A stretch of DNA of 64,000 nucleotides from Azolla caroliniana (taxonomy: Eukaryota > Polypodiophyta): the NCBI GenBank assembly GCA_043228905.1, contig JBHGNT010000012.1, positions 10,850,001 to 10,914,000 of the forward strand. Direction: 5' to 3'. How positions within the stretch are numbered: the first letter of the stretch is position 1; the number at the start of each line of letters is the position of its first letter. Shown here piece by piece: positions 44,244 to 55,590 of this stretch. The translations under genes and the position numbers were made by a program. The notes under the pieces were generated by a model that worked only from the letters and a program-made list of their open reading frames with translations, was not told the origin of the DNA and made no database searches.

Positions 44244-45482
44244 TTGGAGATGGCGTCCTCAAGCAAACAAGCAAGAGAGCTCGAAAGGATGATGCTAATC
44301 GTCGAGCAAATGATGAGATCTCGGGACAAGGACGCGAGCGTGGAGAAGGCTGTCGATCGTGTCGTGGAGCTCGAGGGCCAATTCGATGGAAGGAACATTA
44401 CGAAGTTCCTTGATGCTTATAGAAGGGAGATGAATCAGAGGGACGTGTCCGAGGCACGTCAAATCGTAAGCTTCAAGAGAGTTGTCACCAACAACATCCA
44501 AAGACGCGTCATCGAGCTTCAAGAAGGTAAGACAACATGGTGCGAGTTCGAGAAAACGATACTAGCAGAGTTCGTGACTGAAGACTCAACGAGGATGACT
44601 CGACATGCCCTGATGAAGTGGATAGAGAAGAAGAATAAGAAGATGAGCGTCTCGTGGGTGTCCGACGAATTCGATCAGATGTTTAGTCGTCTCCCCAATA
44701 CGGACCAAGTGTTGCTGGAAGAAGACAAGACTTTGTACTTCTTGAAGGCCGTGTACATAAAGGATAGACGGGAGTTGGGGACTCTTCTCGAAGATGATAC
44801 CCAAGCAAATGGGCTTGTAGCGGACTGGATCGCGGTGAAGCGGGCATGCAATAGGCTCGACAAGCGTCGCCAATGAGTTGATGACACCGGCTTACCGGGA
44901 TCGACTACCACGGAGAAAGCAAGACCGCCGAAAGTAGTTGAGCCGCCAAGACAAAGTAACGTGGAAGAAAAGAAGATTGATGACGACATCATTGAAGAGC
45001 TAGCGAAGAAGTTCGAGGAGGTCACGCTAGCTAACATGAATCGTCGGGGCCCTAAAGGAAAAGAACCCTTTAGATGCGTGTGGTGCGATAGCATGGACCG
45101 CATGAGAAGGGATTGTGCGAGCCTTCGAGAGGTGATTCGACAAAATATCGTATACATAGAGGACAACATGATTTGCTCAAGCGAGACTAGAAGACCCCTA
45201 CGGGTGAATTTCGGAAGAGGAGGAATGAAGAGATCTATGGAGGATGCCGATGCGACTCATGTGGATGCGATGCACTATGCTGCGTCGGCCGGAATAAGAG
45301 TCGGGAAAGACAAGACTGAAGCTGCTAGAGCGGGAGCAAAGTTTTGGACTTCCGTTCTCGAATATGAGAAGAAGGGAAAAATCACATCAAACGAGGTCGA
45401 GCTTGCGGACCGAAGCGTGCAAAGCATAACCGGGTGGTCGGATCCGGTGGACGACAACACCATACTCGCAGAGGTGATGTGA
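44244..45482 (+). pseudogene. Element A gag
   Basis: One frame starting MASSSKQARELERMMLIVEQ, interrupted by TGA at 44874 and ending at TGA 45480. The N-terminal half has the retrotransposon gag core (FDGRNITKFLDAYRREM; TWCEFEKTILAEF). The C-terminal half has CVWCDSMDRMRRDC (about 45078-45120), which is a C-x2-C-x4-H-x4-C knuckle with the His replaced by Arg. The frame continues without shift into the protease region, so gag and pol are probably one polyprotein. Confidence 0.8.
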
Positions 45483-46500
45483 GACAACCACGAGGTGTTC
45501 GTCGAAGAAAAGATAAAGAGAATAGAAGAGCAAGGCCCATCTAAAAGACATGAAACAAGGAATGCGAAAAAGAAGGACGATGCGGAGACGAGTCGACCTT
45601 TACAATCGGAGGAACGAGAATCAAGCCGAAAAGGGGAGCCGAGCATACGAGTTGAAGTAACGGTGCGGCCCGTGAAGGTTGGTGTCGAAGACCCTGCTCG
45701 GAGGACTAGGACTATACCTACCTATAAGCTAAGGTCGGACATAGAGCAGACAACAGACCTAAAGAAGATTCTCGAAGAACGAGTTCTTGATAGCCACGTA
45801 ACTTTGTCCTTGAGGGAATTGCTTGGCATTACGAAGAAGGAGTTCCATGACACGATCGTGGACCTTGTAAAGAGAAAGAGACAACAATCGGACGAAGAAG
45901 AAGAGAAGCCGCAAAAAGCAAAAACGAATGCCATAACGATGGCAAGAGACGAAATCGATGAAGATATGGTGGACAGCCACTACACTCGACCTCATTGGGC
46001 ACGAGCGACAACGGAGACGCCGGTGAAGATCAGGGAGAAGAAAGAGACCGTGGTAGCCTTGATCGACCACGGCTCGGAGATCAACCTCATGTCAACCGAC
46101 TTCTACAAAAAAGGAAGATGGCCAATCAATACAAACCACGGATAGAAGATTCGAGCGGCAACAAAGTCTACGGAGGATTTGTACGGAGCTTGTCCCAATG
46201 TCAGAGTCACGATCGGGGATGTGGAGATGGAACAACACTTCTTCGTACAAGAATCGGCGCCGCATCCTGTCATCCTAGGGCAACCTTATATCACATCATC
46301 TCGAATGGAGACCAAAGTGTTTGATAATGAAGCAACCTTCGCACGAATAAAGAGTCTTGACAACCAAAGATCAGTCCAATTCCTAACGGTGCGAGCCAAT
46401 CATGAAAGGAATCGAGATAGTCTCGGAGGCGAATCCTCGGATTTTTAGAGCGGACTATTGAAGCATGGGGCACAAATAGTCCGAGCAATCACAAGACCCC
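45483..46500 (+). pseudogene. Element A protease region, D-H-G active site
   Basis: Starts in the gag frame. A charged linker (KRHETRNAKKKDDAE) leads to YKLRSDIEQTTDLKKILEER and then the pepsin-like protease with ALIDHGSEINLMS (about 46055), where D-T/S-G is normal. Downstream YGACPNVRVTIGDVEMEQ and HPVILGQPYITSSRMET supply the flap and C-terminal parts. Stops: TAG 46143 (Trp in the homologue at 42.48 kb) and TAG 46446, then a frameshift before 46514. Confidence 0.8.
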
Positions 46501-46513
46501 ACAAGAAAGAAGA

Positions 46514-48600
46514 GTGCGTGGATTGCAAGGAGAAGCAACATGTGTCACACCTAGTGGCGCATGTAAACTAGTACTACTCGACAAGAAGCACAAGCGTCGG
46601 ATACAAGAATTCGAGAAGATGCTGAAAGAAGAGAATATAATAGAAGAAGGAGAGTTCGTGACTCATATTATGGAAGAAGCCTCATTTAACGACACCATCA
46701 GTGAAATCGAGGATGTCGTGGACTTGAGCTATCTTCACAACCAACACGTGATTTCGGTTAACTCCGTCAACATGTACGCTATCATTGATGAATACCGTCG
46801 TGGCATCTCGATGAAGGAAGTTGACATCAACACGAAATATAAAACGGTGGATAAGAAGATCAAGCCAGTTGCGGTTCCGCTACCGGAAGATAGCTGGCAA
46901 AAAATGAAGGAAGTCGCTAACGATCCAAGCTTAAGAGATCTGAAGAAGATAGGTCATGACTTCACCAAAGAGACGAAGGGGAAGCTACGAGTTGGAAAGG
47001 AGGATTTCCTTCTCCTTGAAGAGGAGCGAATGTTTCGCGATATGCTTGAGAGACATGGGAAGGCTTTCGCATTCTTCCCATGAGAAATCGGATGCGCCGA
47101 CCCAAAGGTTATAGAGCCGATGGTGATCTTCACGGTGCCTCATGTGCCTTGGAATTTGAAACCGATACCGGTTCCGAGAGCACACCTTCCGAAGCTGATC
47201 GAGCTCTTAAAGGAGAAGGTGAGTATGGGAATTCTAGAACCGTCGAATGCTCCTTATTCCAATAGGTGGTTCACGGTGCCGAAGAAGAATGGATCATTGC
47301 AATTCATCCAGGATCTTCAACCCGTCAACAAGGTGACAATTCGAAATGCCGGAATCGGTCCAAGCGTGGACGAATTTGCCGAAGCGTTTGCGGGCCGGTC
47401 CATCTACTCCATTGGCGATCTCTACTCCGGATATGACCAATTCCAATTGGCGATCGACAGTTAGGACATTACAACCACGAGGACTCCGATCGGGCTTGTG
47501 CGGATGTGTACCTTACCCCAAGGCGCAACGAACTCGGTGGCTCATATGGTGAATGCCATGAATAAAGTCTTGAAGGATTGCATTCCGGACATCACGATGC
47601 CATTCTTGGATGATATTCCGATAAAAGGATGTTCGGATGAGGAGAAAGATGAATCGAAAGATAAGGAAGGTTGTAGAAAGTTCGTTGCGGATCATATGAA
47701 AGATTGCGAGAAGGTGCTTCAAAGGCTCGAAGATGCGAATTTGACATTTTCGGGAGAAAATTCCGCATTCGGGCAACCGGAGATCTTGGTGGTAGGTCAC
47801 TTGTGTGGAGCATACGGCCGGAAGCCCTCGCCATCCAAAGTGAATGCAATCCAAGACATGAAAGAAGAATGCGAAAACCAAACGGAGGTTCGAAGGTTCC
47901 TTGGAGCGTGCGCATTTATCATATATGGATTCCTCACTACACTCATGTCGCCGAACCGTTATATGGACTACTAAAGAAAAGAATAAAGCTCGAATGGCGA
48001 GACGAGCACACAAAGGCGATGCGAAGATTAAAGAAACTGCTTCTTGAAGCTCCGGCACTAAGGAAGGCCGACTATGCCGAAGGGAAACCAATTTACGTGA
48101 CCGTAGATACGAGGCCAACCGGAATCGGGTGGGTCATCAACCAAGAAGGTGAAGATAATGCGCGATATGCCGTCCGGTTCGGAGCAAAGGTTCTCAGCGA
48201 ACGGCAACAAAGATATGCCCAAGTCAAGCGGGAACTTTGGGGTATTGTGTCAGCAGTGAAGACAGACAAAGATTACCTGATCGGGTCAGAAGTGATAATA
48301 GAGACAGATTGTCTCCCAATTCTCGGAATGGTCTCGGGATGTGTGACCCCAGATCTTGCTATGCTAAGGTGGATTGCCTACATCAAGTCTTTAAACCCAG
48401 AGATCTGTCACATTGCAGGGAAGAAGAACGCCATGGCTGACATGCTGTCGAGGGTAAGATTTTCAAATGGAAGTAACATGGTTTCGGAAGATGAAGATGT
48501 CGCCCTCGACTTCTTCAAGATGGCTCGATTGTTGGCGGAAGACCAAGACACGCAAACCCTCCACGCCTTCAACGAGAACGAGTACGAAGGAGAGTGGTTA
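46514..48600 (+). pseudogene. Element A reverse transcriptase and RNase H
   Basis: A connector domain (46514-47083) precedes RT. RT has PHVPWNLKPIPVPRAHLPKL, APYSNRWFTVPKKNGSLQFI, DLQPVNKVTIRNAGIGPSV, GDLYSGYDQFQLA and TLPQGATNSV, with the catalytic PFLDDIPIKG (about 47600). A frameshift near 47920 leads to PLYGLLKKRIKLEWRDEHT and RNase H with YVTVDTRPTGIGWV, VKRELWGIVSAVK, IETDCLPILGM and HIAGKKNAMADMLSR. Stops at 47081 and 47462. Confidence 0.85.
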
Positions 48601-49932
48601 CTCATTGGTAGATTCCTAAGAACATTGATGGTAGATGCTTCGTTGACAAAGGAGGAGGCCCTACGAATCCGAAAGAAAGCTTATCGATACTTCTTGAAGG
48701 GAGGATTCCTTTGGCGACATCCAAAAAGAAGGACAGGAATACCACGTCGAGTGGTGGTAAAGAAAGAAGAGCAAGAGACGCTGATGACCGAATTCCACGA
48801 GAGTGCTTGGGCAGGTCATAGAGGAACATGGGCGATGTTCGAAAAGTTGAAGGAGAAGTACTGGTGGCCAAGCATGTAGAAAGATGTACTCCATTTTGTG
48901 TCCACATGTGAAACTTGCCAAGTATATTCAAATATACGTCATCGTGATGAGTTAAAGCCGACATACCCACTCACCATACACTTCAAATGGATGGTGGATC
49001 TGGTCTCGATGCCAATGGGAGTGGGACAAATGAAGTACTTAGCGCTGGCAAGGGAAGACTTGACAAATCAAGTGGAAGGACGAGCCTTGACAAATAAGAC
49101 GACTTTAGCCGTTTGCAAATTTCTACTTGAAGATGTTGTTTGCCGATATGGATGTATAGGGAAGATAGTGGCCGACCGAGGGGAGTTGGACGCGCACGAA
49201 GCGACGGAGCTCTTCGAAAGACTAGGCGTGAAGCTCTCCCTCACGACTGCTTACAATCCGGAAGCAAATGGGAAGATCGAGCGAGGGCATGGACCTATCG
49301 TTAAAGCCATCGTACGGGCATGCAACGGTCGAGTCGGGAATTGGCCACAACTATTACCCTATGCCTTGTGGGCCGATAGAACGACACATAGCTCGGTGAC
49401 AGGGTATATGCCGACGGAGCTTATGTATGGACAAAAGTTGATTATGCCCATTGAAAGGATGATCGCCTCATGGGTAGCGATACCGTGGGAGAACGAGATG
49501 AGTTGACAAGAGTTATTAGCGGCGCGGATAAGGCAACTTGAAAGAAGACTTGAAGATTTAGAAAAAGCGCGAAAGATGATGAAGGCAGCCCGAGTAAAGA
49601 ACAAAGTTCGGTTCGACAACACGCATCGACTTCGTCCCAAGAAGATTGAAGAAGGGGATTGGGTTTTGGTTTACGACAACACCCTTGACAATCAACACAG
49701 TACAACAAGGAAGTTTGCAAGAAGATGGTTCGGGCCGTATGTGGTGACAAGTGCCAACGATAATGCCACATACCACCTTGCGGAACTAGATGGATCAAGG
49801 TTGGCCGTACCCATTGCGGGAAAAAGAGTAAAGATTTTCAAGAAAAGACAAGACAAGGATCCTAACCTCGATTACCTCGATGATGAACATAATAGGCCGC
49901 ATGAAAATGAAGACATGGAGGAATCTAATTGA
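48601..49932 (+). pseudogene. Element A integrase with GPY/F module
   Basis: Zinc-binding HHCC region: EFHESAWAGHRGTW and CETCQ, split by TAG 48877. Core: MVDLVSMPMG (Asp), IVADRGELDAHEATELFERL (Asp), NPEANGKIERGHGPIVKAI (Glu), so the D,D,E triad is present. TGA at 49504, then an open tail with KIEEGDWVLVYDNTLDNQH and FARRWFGPYVV (GPY/F). It ends at a natural stop, TGA 49930. No chromodomain, unlike B1/B2. Confidence 0.85.
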
Positions 49933-49983
49933 TCATCGTAGCAGAAATCTCACTTTCTCTCTTCTTGGCACGTACCGGAGGAC

Positions 49984-50004
49984 GTGCGGTTTGGTGGGGG
50001 TGGA
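49984..50004 (+). other. Polypurine tract of element A
   Basis: G-rich GGTTTGGTGGGGGTGGA directly before TGTCGTG of the 3' LTR; primes plus-strand DNA synthesis. Confidence 0.65.
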
Positions 50005-51074
50005 TGTCGTGAAGATTTTCGGCAATAGTGTGAAAATCCCATAAAACGTACGAAATCGAGTATGAATCACATAATACAATAATTGTGAAGATAACATTTT
50101 TAATATCTAAGTACAAAATGATGGAGGTTTCGAATGCACTTTATTACACGAGAAATGGACAACTAAATGTCAAGATATGAGGGTATAAAGTTTGTGAAAA
50201 GAAAAGAGAAAATTGTGAGATATCCCACATAGGCACGACACATACGGCTCTCATCATATATAAGGTGGAGCAAAAGATATTATCTTTGTGTCTATGTGTG
50301 GAGCATAGAGAGTTCAAGGTAACTTGAACTAAGAGTGGAGGTGGGCTAGCTACTCGTAAAGGGTTTTGGCCAACCAAAACCGGACCGGCGATGGAGACGG
50401 TGAACCAACGGCATCCGGCGACGGGATCGGCATCTGGTGACGGCATCTGGCGAGGCACCGGTAACCGACGACATCCGGTGACGGCATTTGGCGACTATAT
50501 AAATAAATATATAAATATATATACAAATATACATATACATGGAGGGGAAGTAAGGATTCGAACCTTGCACCTCCAAGTTATGAGTCAATTAGCTTACCAT
50601 TAAGCCAAGCTATTTAGTTAAAATTATATTTCTATCATTGTACTTTTACATGTAAATTCTCATACGTGAGAGCTAAAATGAATGACATGGTTAACATGCA
50701 CCACATGTAATACATAAGCGCCAAATGGCAAACATGCAATTTATGCATGTCTTGTACCCTCACATGCATCATATGTATGAGAGCATCTATAAAAGAAGGA
50801 AGGGGGAGGAGAAAAAACACGGTTTTTTTTATGAAAATTAAGAGGAAGAAATTCGTTATCAAATTGATCGTGTAACTTGTTTCTTAAATCTAAAGTTAAA
50901 ACTTCAATCAATCTCTCTCAATCGTGTGATCTCAACTTCTCTCTTTCCCAATCTATCTTAAGTACTTTCTCGCTAAAGCTTACGCCAAAGCTTGTACTGA
51001 CTTTGAATCCTTCCGGTCCAGAACCCCGGCGGTTCCGCCTCACGATCCGCGCATAGTGACGGATCTTCACGACA
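50005..51074 (+). repeat. 3' LTR of element A (1070 bp)
   Basis: About 99 percent alike to the 5' LTR outside the minisatellite, judged by eye. Ends ATCTTCACGACA, followed by target duplicate ACGT (51075-51078). Contains the second tRNA-like copy (50545-50612) and TATA box (50788). Confidence 0.93.
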
Positions 51075-51263
51075 ACGTCGAGACTCTATGTATGACTCGA
51101 CGCCATGACGGTGGTATGGGACGTTGATCGAGGTTCAAGTCTGTCTTGATCCCTTCACTCGGGGGTGGTCGGGTGGATCGACACCCTTCTTTCTCTCTCT
51201 CCTTTCTTATTTTCTATGTATTATATCCTTATCATATGTTTATGTTAGATCATAGTTGTAACA
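51075..51263 (+). repeat. B1 5' LTR, right part
   Basis: Resumes the interrupted LTR with ACGTCGAGACTCTATG, matching 34678-34695 of B2, and ends GTTGTAACA. PBS TGGTAGCAGAGCC follows after GT. Confidence 0.8.
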
Positions 51264-51277
51264 GTTGGTAGCAGAGC

Positions 51278-52914
51278 CATGTTTCTAATGTTCCGTTTGT
51301 TGATTGTTTTCTTTTGATGGATGACGATTGATCAATGTATGATCGAGCTTGATCTAGATAGTTATCAACAAAGGAACTTTGGTAACTCTTCCTTCTTTTT
51401 TTTCTATTTTTTCTTCTCCCAATCTAATCATGTATAGTCAATATGTAACTTTTTACATTGATTCAATTATGTTGTAGAGGTAATACTTGGTTGTATAAAA
51501 CGTTTACATAGATTTGATATGTGATTTATGTCGTATGCATACGAGGTTAATACCTCAATTGTGTATTATGTTCACATACATATGTTACGTATTCGTATGA
51601 GGTGAATACCTCGATTTTTATGTAAATGATATGCGATTGGTGTCGTATGCGTAAGAGGTCAATACCTCAATTGCATATTACGTTCACCCTTATTTTTGGA
51701 TGTTTCGTGTGTGTAGAGACTATATGCCTCGATTACATGTCTCGATTTCATCATTTGTTGGCTATTTTATGTTATGATTTTTTTTTAATATACGCATGTG
51801 TGGTCACGTGTATACGTATTTGATTGTATACATATGATAAACATACATATGTTTATATTAGTTATTACGTGATTTTGTGTATCGAACGTTGTCCTTTTCA
51901 GGGAAAGGATCTTGATGGCCATCGTCACATTTTTGTTAGAATGGCGTTGTCACCATCCATTTTTCAACAATTTTTTTGTTGCCATCCCCATTGGTCACTT
52001 CGATTTTGCTATGCGTTATAACGAAACGATCATAGCCACAATGATGTTGAGAGTGTAGGACTTGACCCACATCATGTGAGGTTGTTCCTATGACACACAT
52101 ATCCAACATCCCTCCCTTGTTACATGGATATGATGCCACCATGATATCATCATTACAAAAGGAATTTGTAATGACATAACCATTTGATGGGTCATGTGGT
52201 CCTACTACAAAAAGAGGGCTCATTTGGTTGACCATTAGGTTGGATTTTGGTGTATGCCATCGTAATTATGAGACTTGAGGTTAGGTAACGTACCAACACA
52301 GTTTTATAGTAAACGAGGGGGAAATAAAGACTCTCGAAATATTTGTTTTGGGCAAATGCCTTTGCATATCTCTTATACCCATTAACATTAAACATTCAAG
52401 TATTTAAGGTATTTGTTTAACCATTTGGTTAGCTCAAGTGTTTAAGGTATTTGTTCTCAAGGTCTCGAATTCAAATATGACCAAGACCATACAATATTGT
52501 TGATACATATGAGTATAACACATGTTTAGACTTTAGGTCTAAGTGCACTTCGGGGTCCTCATAATAGGACTTAAGGAGCTGAAACCACATGCGTGGACAC
52601 AGAGACATAGTAACATTTTTTCGTGTTTAAACTATTCACAACGCGAACATACATGGTTGAGCCTCAGGGAACCGCCATGAAGAAATCGATATATAGATCA
52701 GGGAAAGACATTCATTTGTCACCCCCATGGTTTTTAAAACACCTTTGTGTTACCATAATAACCTGATCTTGAACCTCATCTCATACGTCTAGAGGGGTTT
52801 TGACGTGAGATCATGATATAGATTAATGTTTGCCCATGATATGTTTACATCAAGACAAATGTTATGACTATTTGTCTGACCTTATCCTATTTCTTTGCCA
52901 AAAATTATCATTCA
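51278..52914. other. B1 leader, long non-coding region
   Basis: 1.6 kb between PBS and gag with no convincing gene. Contains the palindromic repeat array at 51537-51735, a region around 52030-52230 that is open on the minus strand without recognisable motifs, and a weak tRNA-like TTAGCTCAAGTG...GTCTCGAATTC at 52433-52482. B2's remaining leader (30491-30547) matches only the last 60 bp. Confidence 0.45.
51537..51735. repeat. About 56-bp repeats built on GAGGTnAATACCTC palindromes
   Basis: GAGGTTAATACCTC (51543), GAGGTGAATACCTC (51599), GAGGTCAATACCTC (51655) and a degenerate GAGACTATATGCCTC (51716). Spacing is 56, 56 and 61 bp; each is flanked by CGTATGC-TAC and TATTA-GTTCAC. Confidence 0.8.
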
Positions 52915-53720
52915 ATGGCTCATAATAACGACCCGATGACATTCGCACAAGGGGAAGGAATTCAAGGAAATCCTCCTAGGACAAACAATCCCCATTGAGT
53001 CGTATTTGTTACAAATACAAAATTTCCTTCATTCAACTTTGCATCAGATGACCGAACTTCGGGAATCTCATAGTGCTCTCGAGGCATGTGTCATTAGTTT
53101 ACAACGTGATACTAATAGACCCGATGATCGTCAAGGTGAACCATCATTTGTCGTAAAGCCATTTACGGGAGAAAAAAAGGAAAGAATCGAAGAAGCAATC
53201 TACACGTGGCTGGGCCGATGGGAGTCTCATTTTGAGCTCTATCCCAAGCCAAATAATACAAAGATTGCATATGTCGGCTGAGAACTTGGGGGTAAGGCTG
53301 GCACCTAGTTGGTGTGGGCTCCAAACATTGGGGAAATTGCCCCATACCTGGACAGATTTTGTCATAGTTTTCAAGGGTCAAATTCTGCAACCTCCATCTC
53401 GAACCGAGGCAACACAAGCTTTAATGAACCTCTCTAGCAAGAAGGTTTCCTCACTAGAAGACTATGTTCACCATGCTAGAACTCATTATCCAAAAATTGG
53501 GACAATTGGTTAATAACTTGTTTTGTCAATGGTATCCCCAATTTGGACTATCACTGGATAATGCACAATAAGGATCCCAAACCCTTCGAAGAGACCGTTG
53601 AAATAATTCTTCACTATCAATGCACATCTAAGAAAGACCATAACAAACCCAACGAAGCACTCGGGACTTAGTAGTCGCAATTCTGGGGGAAACGCAAGAC
53701 ACCCAACAAATTCATGGATC
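52915..53720 (+). pseudogene. B1 gag
   Basis: Starts MAHNNDPMTFAQGEGIQGN, with stops soon after. RESHSALEACVISLQ and RDTNRPDDRQGEPSFVVKPF match B2. Later ALMNLSSKKVSSLEDYVHHA shows the uninterrupted site where B2 carries a solo LTR. The knuckle region is lost in decay after 53510. Confidence 0.7.
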
Positions 53721-53905
53721 GCGATTGTAAGCGACAACATTCTTTTTGAGTATTCTACAAAAACAAGGGTCAAACAAAGGAGCAATGTCGAAAGCTCCAA
53801 CGAAAAGAGCACGACAACAAAACAAAAGCTATAGACCATAAAGGTTAGATTCCTAATGTCCTTCAGGTCTAGGTCTATACATATCATTTAAGTAATTGTG
53901 AGTGT

Positions 53906-54733
53906 TTGTTCCTTCAGGTCGATGAAATCTTAAATGATTTTCATGATGTTTTCTCGAGCGAACTACCACATGGGTTACCTCCTAAACGTAATATAGAGCA
54001 TCGTATAGATATTGTACCTAGTGTTGCACGAAAAAGTAAACCTCATTATTGTTTAAGTAGATCTGAAGAGGATGAGGTATCTAAGCAACTTAAGACTATT
54101 TACGAATGGGTTATATATGTTATAGTAAATCTCCATGGGGTGCACCTGTTCTCTTGGTAAAAAAGAAAGAGGGCACATGGCGTATGTGTATTAATTACCG
54201 ACACTTGAATAAAGTAATGATCAAGAATTCATATACATTGCTCCGGGCTGACGATATAATTGATCGTCTACCAAAAGCTCGGTATTTTACGAAACTGGAC
54301 CCCTGTACGGGCTACCATCAAATTCGTATAAGTGAGGAAGATGTTCCTAAAATAGCATTTCGAACGTGCTATGGTCATTATGAGTTTTTGGTCATGCCTT
54401 TCGGTTTGATCAATGCTCCGGCCACCTTTCAACCAGAAATGAAGGACATTTTCCAAGAACAACTTGGAAAATTTGTCGTTATTTTCTTGGATGATATTCT
54501 AGTTTATAGTCGTACATTAGAAGACATGCTAAACATATCCGCTTTGTTTTACAAATATTGCGTGACAAATAGTTTTATGCAAAGATCTCAAAATGTGAGT
54601 TCTTCAAGAAATCAATTACTTATCTTGGACATCTCATAACCGAAAGGGGAGTTGAAATCGATCCTTCTCGCATCCAAAAAGTCAAACATTGGCCCACTCT
54701 TTGGAATTATAGTCAAGAAGTTCGATCATTCCC
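53906..54733 (+). pseudogene. B1 reverse transcriptase
   Basis: ELPHGLPPKRNIEHRIDIVP starts [57 protein letters not shown] and the catalytic FLDDILVYS (about 54485) follow. Two frame changes (near 54130 and 54540) break it. B1 retains the RT N-terminus that B2 has lost. Confidence 0.8.
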
Positions 54734-55590
54734 TGGTTTTGTCTGGTTTTTGCAAAAATGTCTTCGTAATTACTCCCAATTGACGATACCATTTACTAAT
54801 CTTCTCAAAAGTCAAACAGGTAAGTCTACAAAACCTATTGTGTGGAATGCTACACTAGACCACGCCTTTAAGGAACTCAAGGACCTGGTGTGCAAGGCTC
54901 CTTTGCTTCTTTTACCGGATCCTTCAAAACCTTTTTAGGTTGAAACCGACGCCAATGATTATCTTATAGGTCCCATCTTATATCAAGATGGTAAACCAAT
55001 AGCATTCGAGAGTAAGATTTGGTTTTGTGTAGTTTTTGCGAAAATTTCTTCGTAATTACTCCCAATTTACGATACCATTTACTAATCTTCTCAAAGGTCA
55101 AACACGTAAGTCTACAAAACCTATTGTGTGGAATGCTACACTGGACCTTGCATTTAAAGAACTCAGGGACTTTGTGTGCAAGGCTCCTTTGCTTCTTTTA
55201 CCAGATCCTTCAAAACCTTTTCAGGTTGAAACCGACGTAAATGATTTGGCTATAGGTGCCATCTTATATCAAGACAAGATGGTAAACCATAGCCTTCGAG
55301 AGTAAGAATTGGTTTTGTCTAGTTTTTGTGAAAATTTCTTCGTAATTACTCCCAATTGATGATATCATTTACTAATCTTCTCAAAGGTCAAACATGTAAG
55401 TCTACAAAACCATTTTTGTGGAATGCTACACTAGACGTCACCTTTAAGGAACTCAAGGACCTGATGTGCAAGCCTCCTTCGCTTCTTTTACCAGATCCTT
55501 CAAAACCTTTTGAGGTTGAAACCGACGCAAGTGATTATGCTATAGGTGTTGTCTTATATCAAGATGGTAAACCAATAACATTCGAGAATA
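54734..55590 (+). repeat. Tandem triplication within RT/RNase H (about 288-bp units)
   Basis: Units start at 54734, 55020 and 55310 (TGGTTTTGT...). Each encodes RNYSQ-TIPFTNLLK, WNATLD-AFKEL-D and LLLPDPSKPF-VETD. Junctions are CGAGAGTAAG|A-TTGG. The third copy continues into the rest of RNase H. Confidence 0.88.

Larger units (their letters stand above)
43065..51074 (+). mobile_element. Ty3/gypsy element A, complete, D-H-G protease family
   Basis: An 8010-bp element with LTRs at both ends (TGTCGTGAAGAT...ATCTTCACGACA), target duplication ACGT, a PBS for tRNA-Trp, gag-protease-RT-RNase H-integrase in that order and a G-rich polypurine tract before the 3' LTR. The LTRs differ by about a dozen substitutions plus one length change, so the insertion is young. 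The single long gag-pol frame nevertheless has eight stops and two frameshifts. It inserted into the 5' LTR of B1. Confidence 0.92.

Noticed and set aside
47513-48118. A 201-residue minus-strand frame over the element A RT
   Set aside because: Antisense shadow of RT/RNase H codons; no domain of its own.
51936-52395. A hypothetical gene on the minus strand in the B1 leader
   Set aside because: The frames are short and overlap only by chance; no domain, no splice logic, and it sits inside a retroelement leader.
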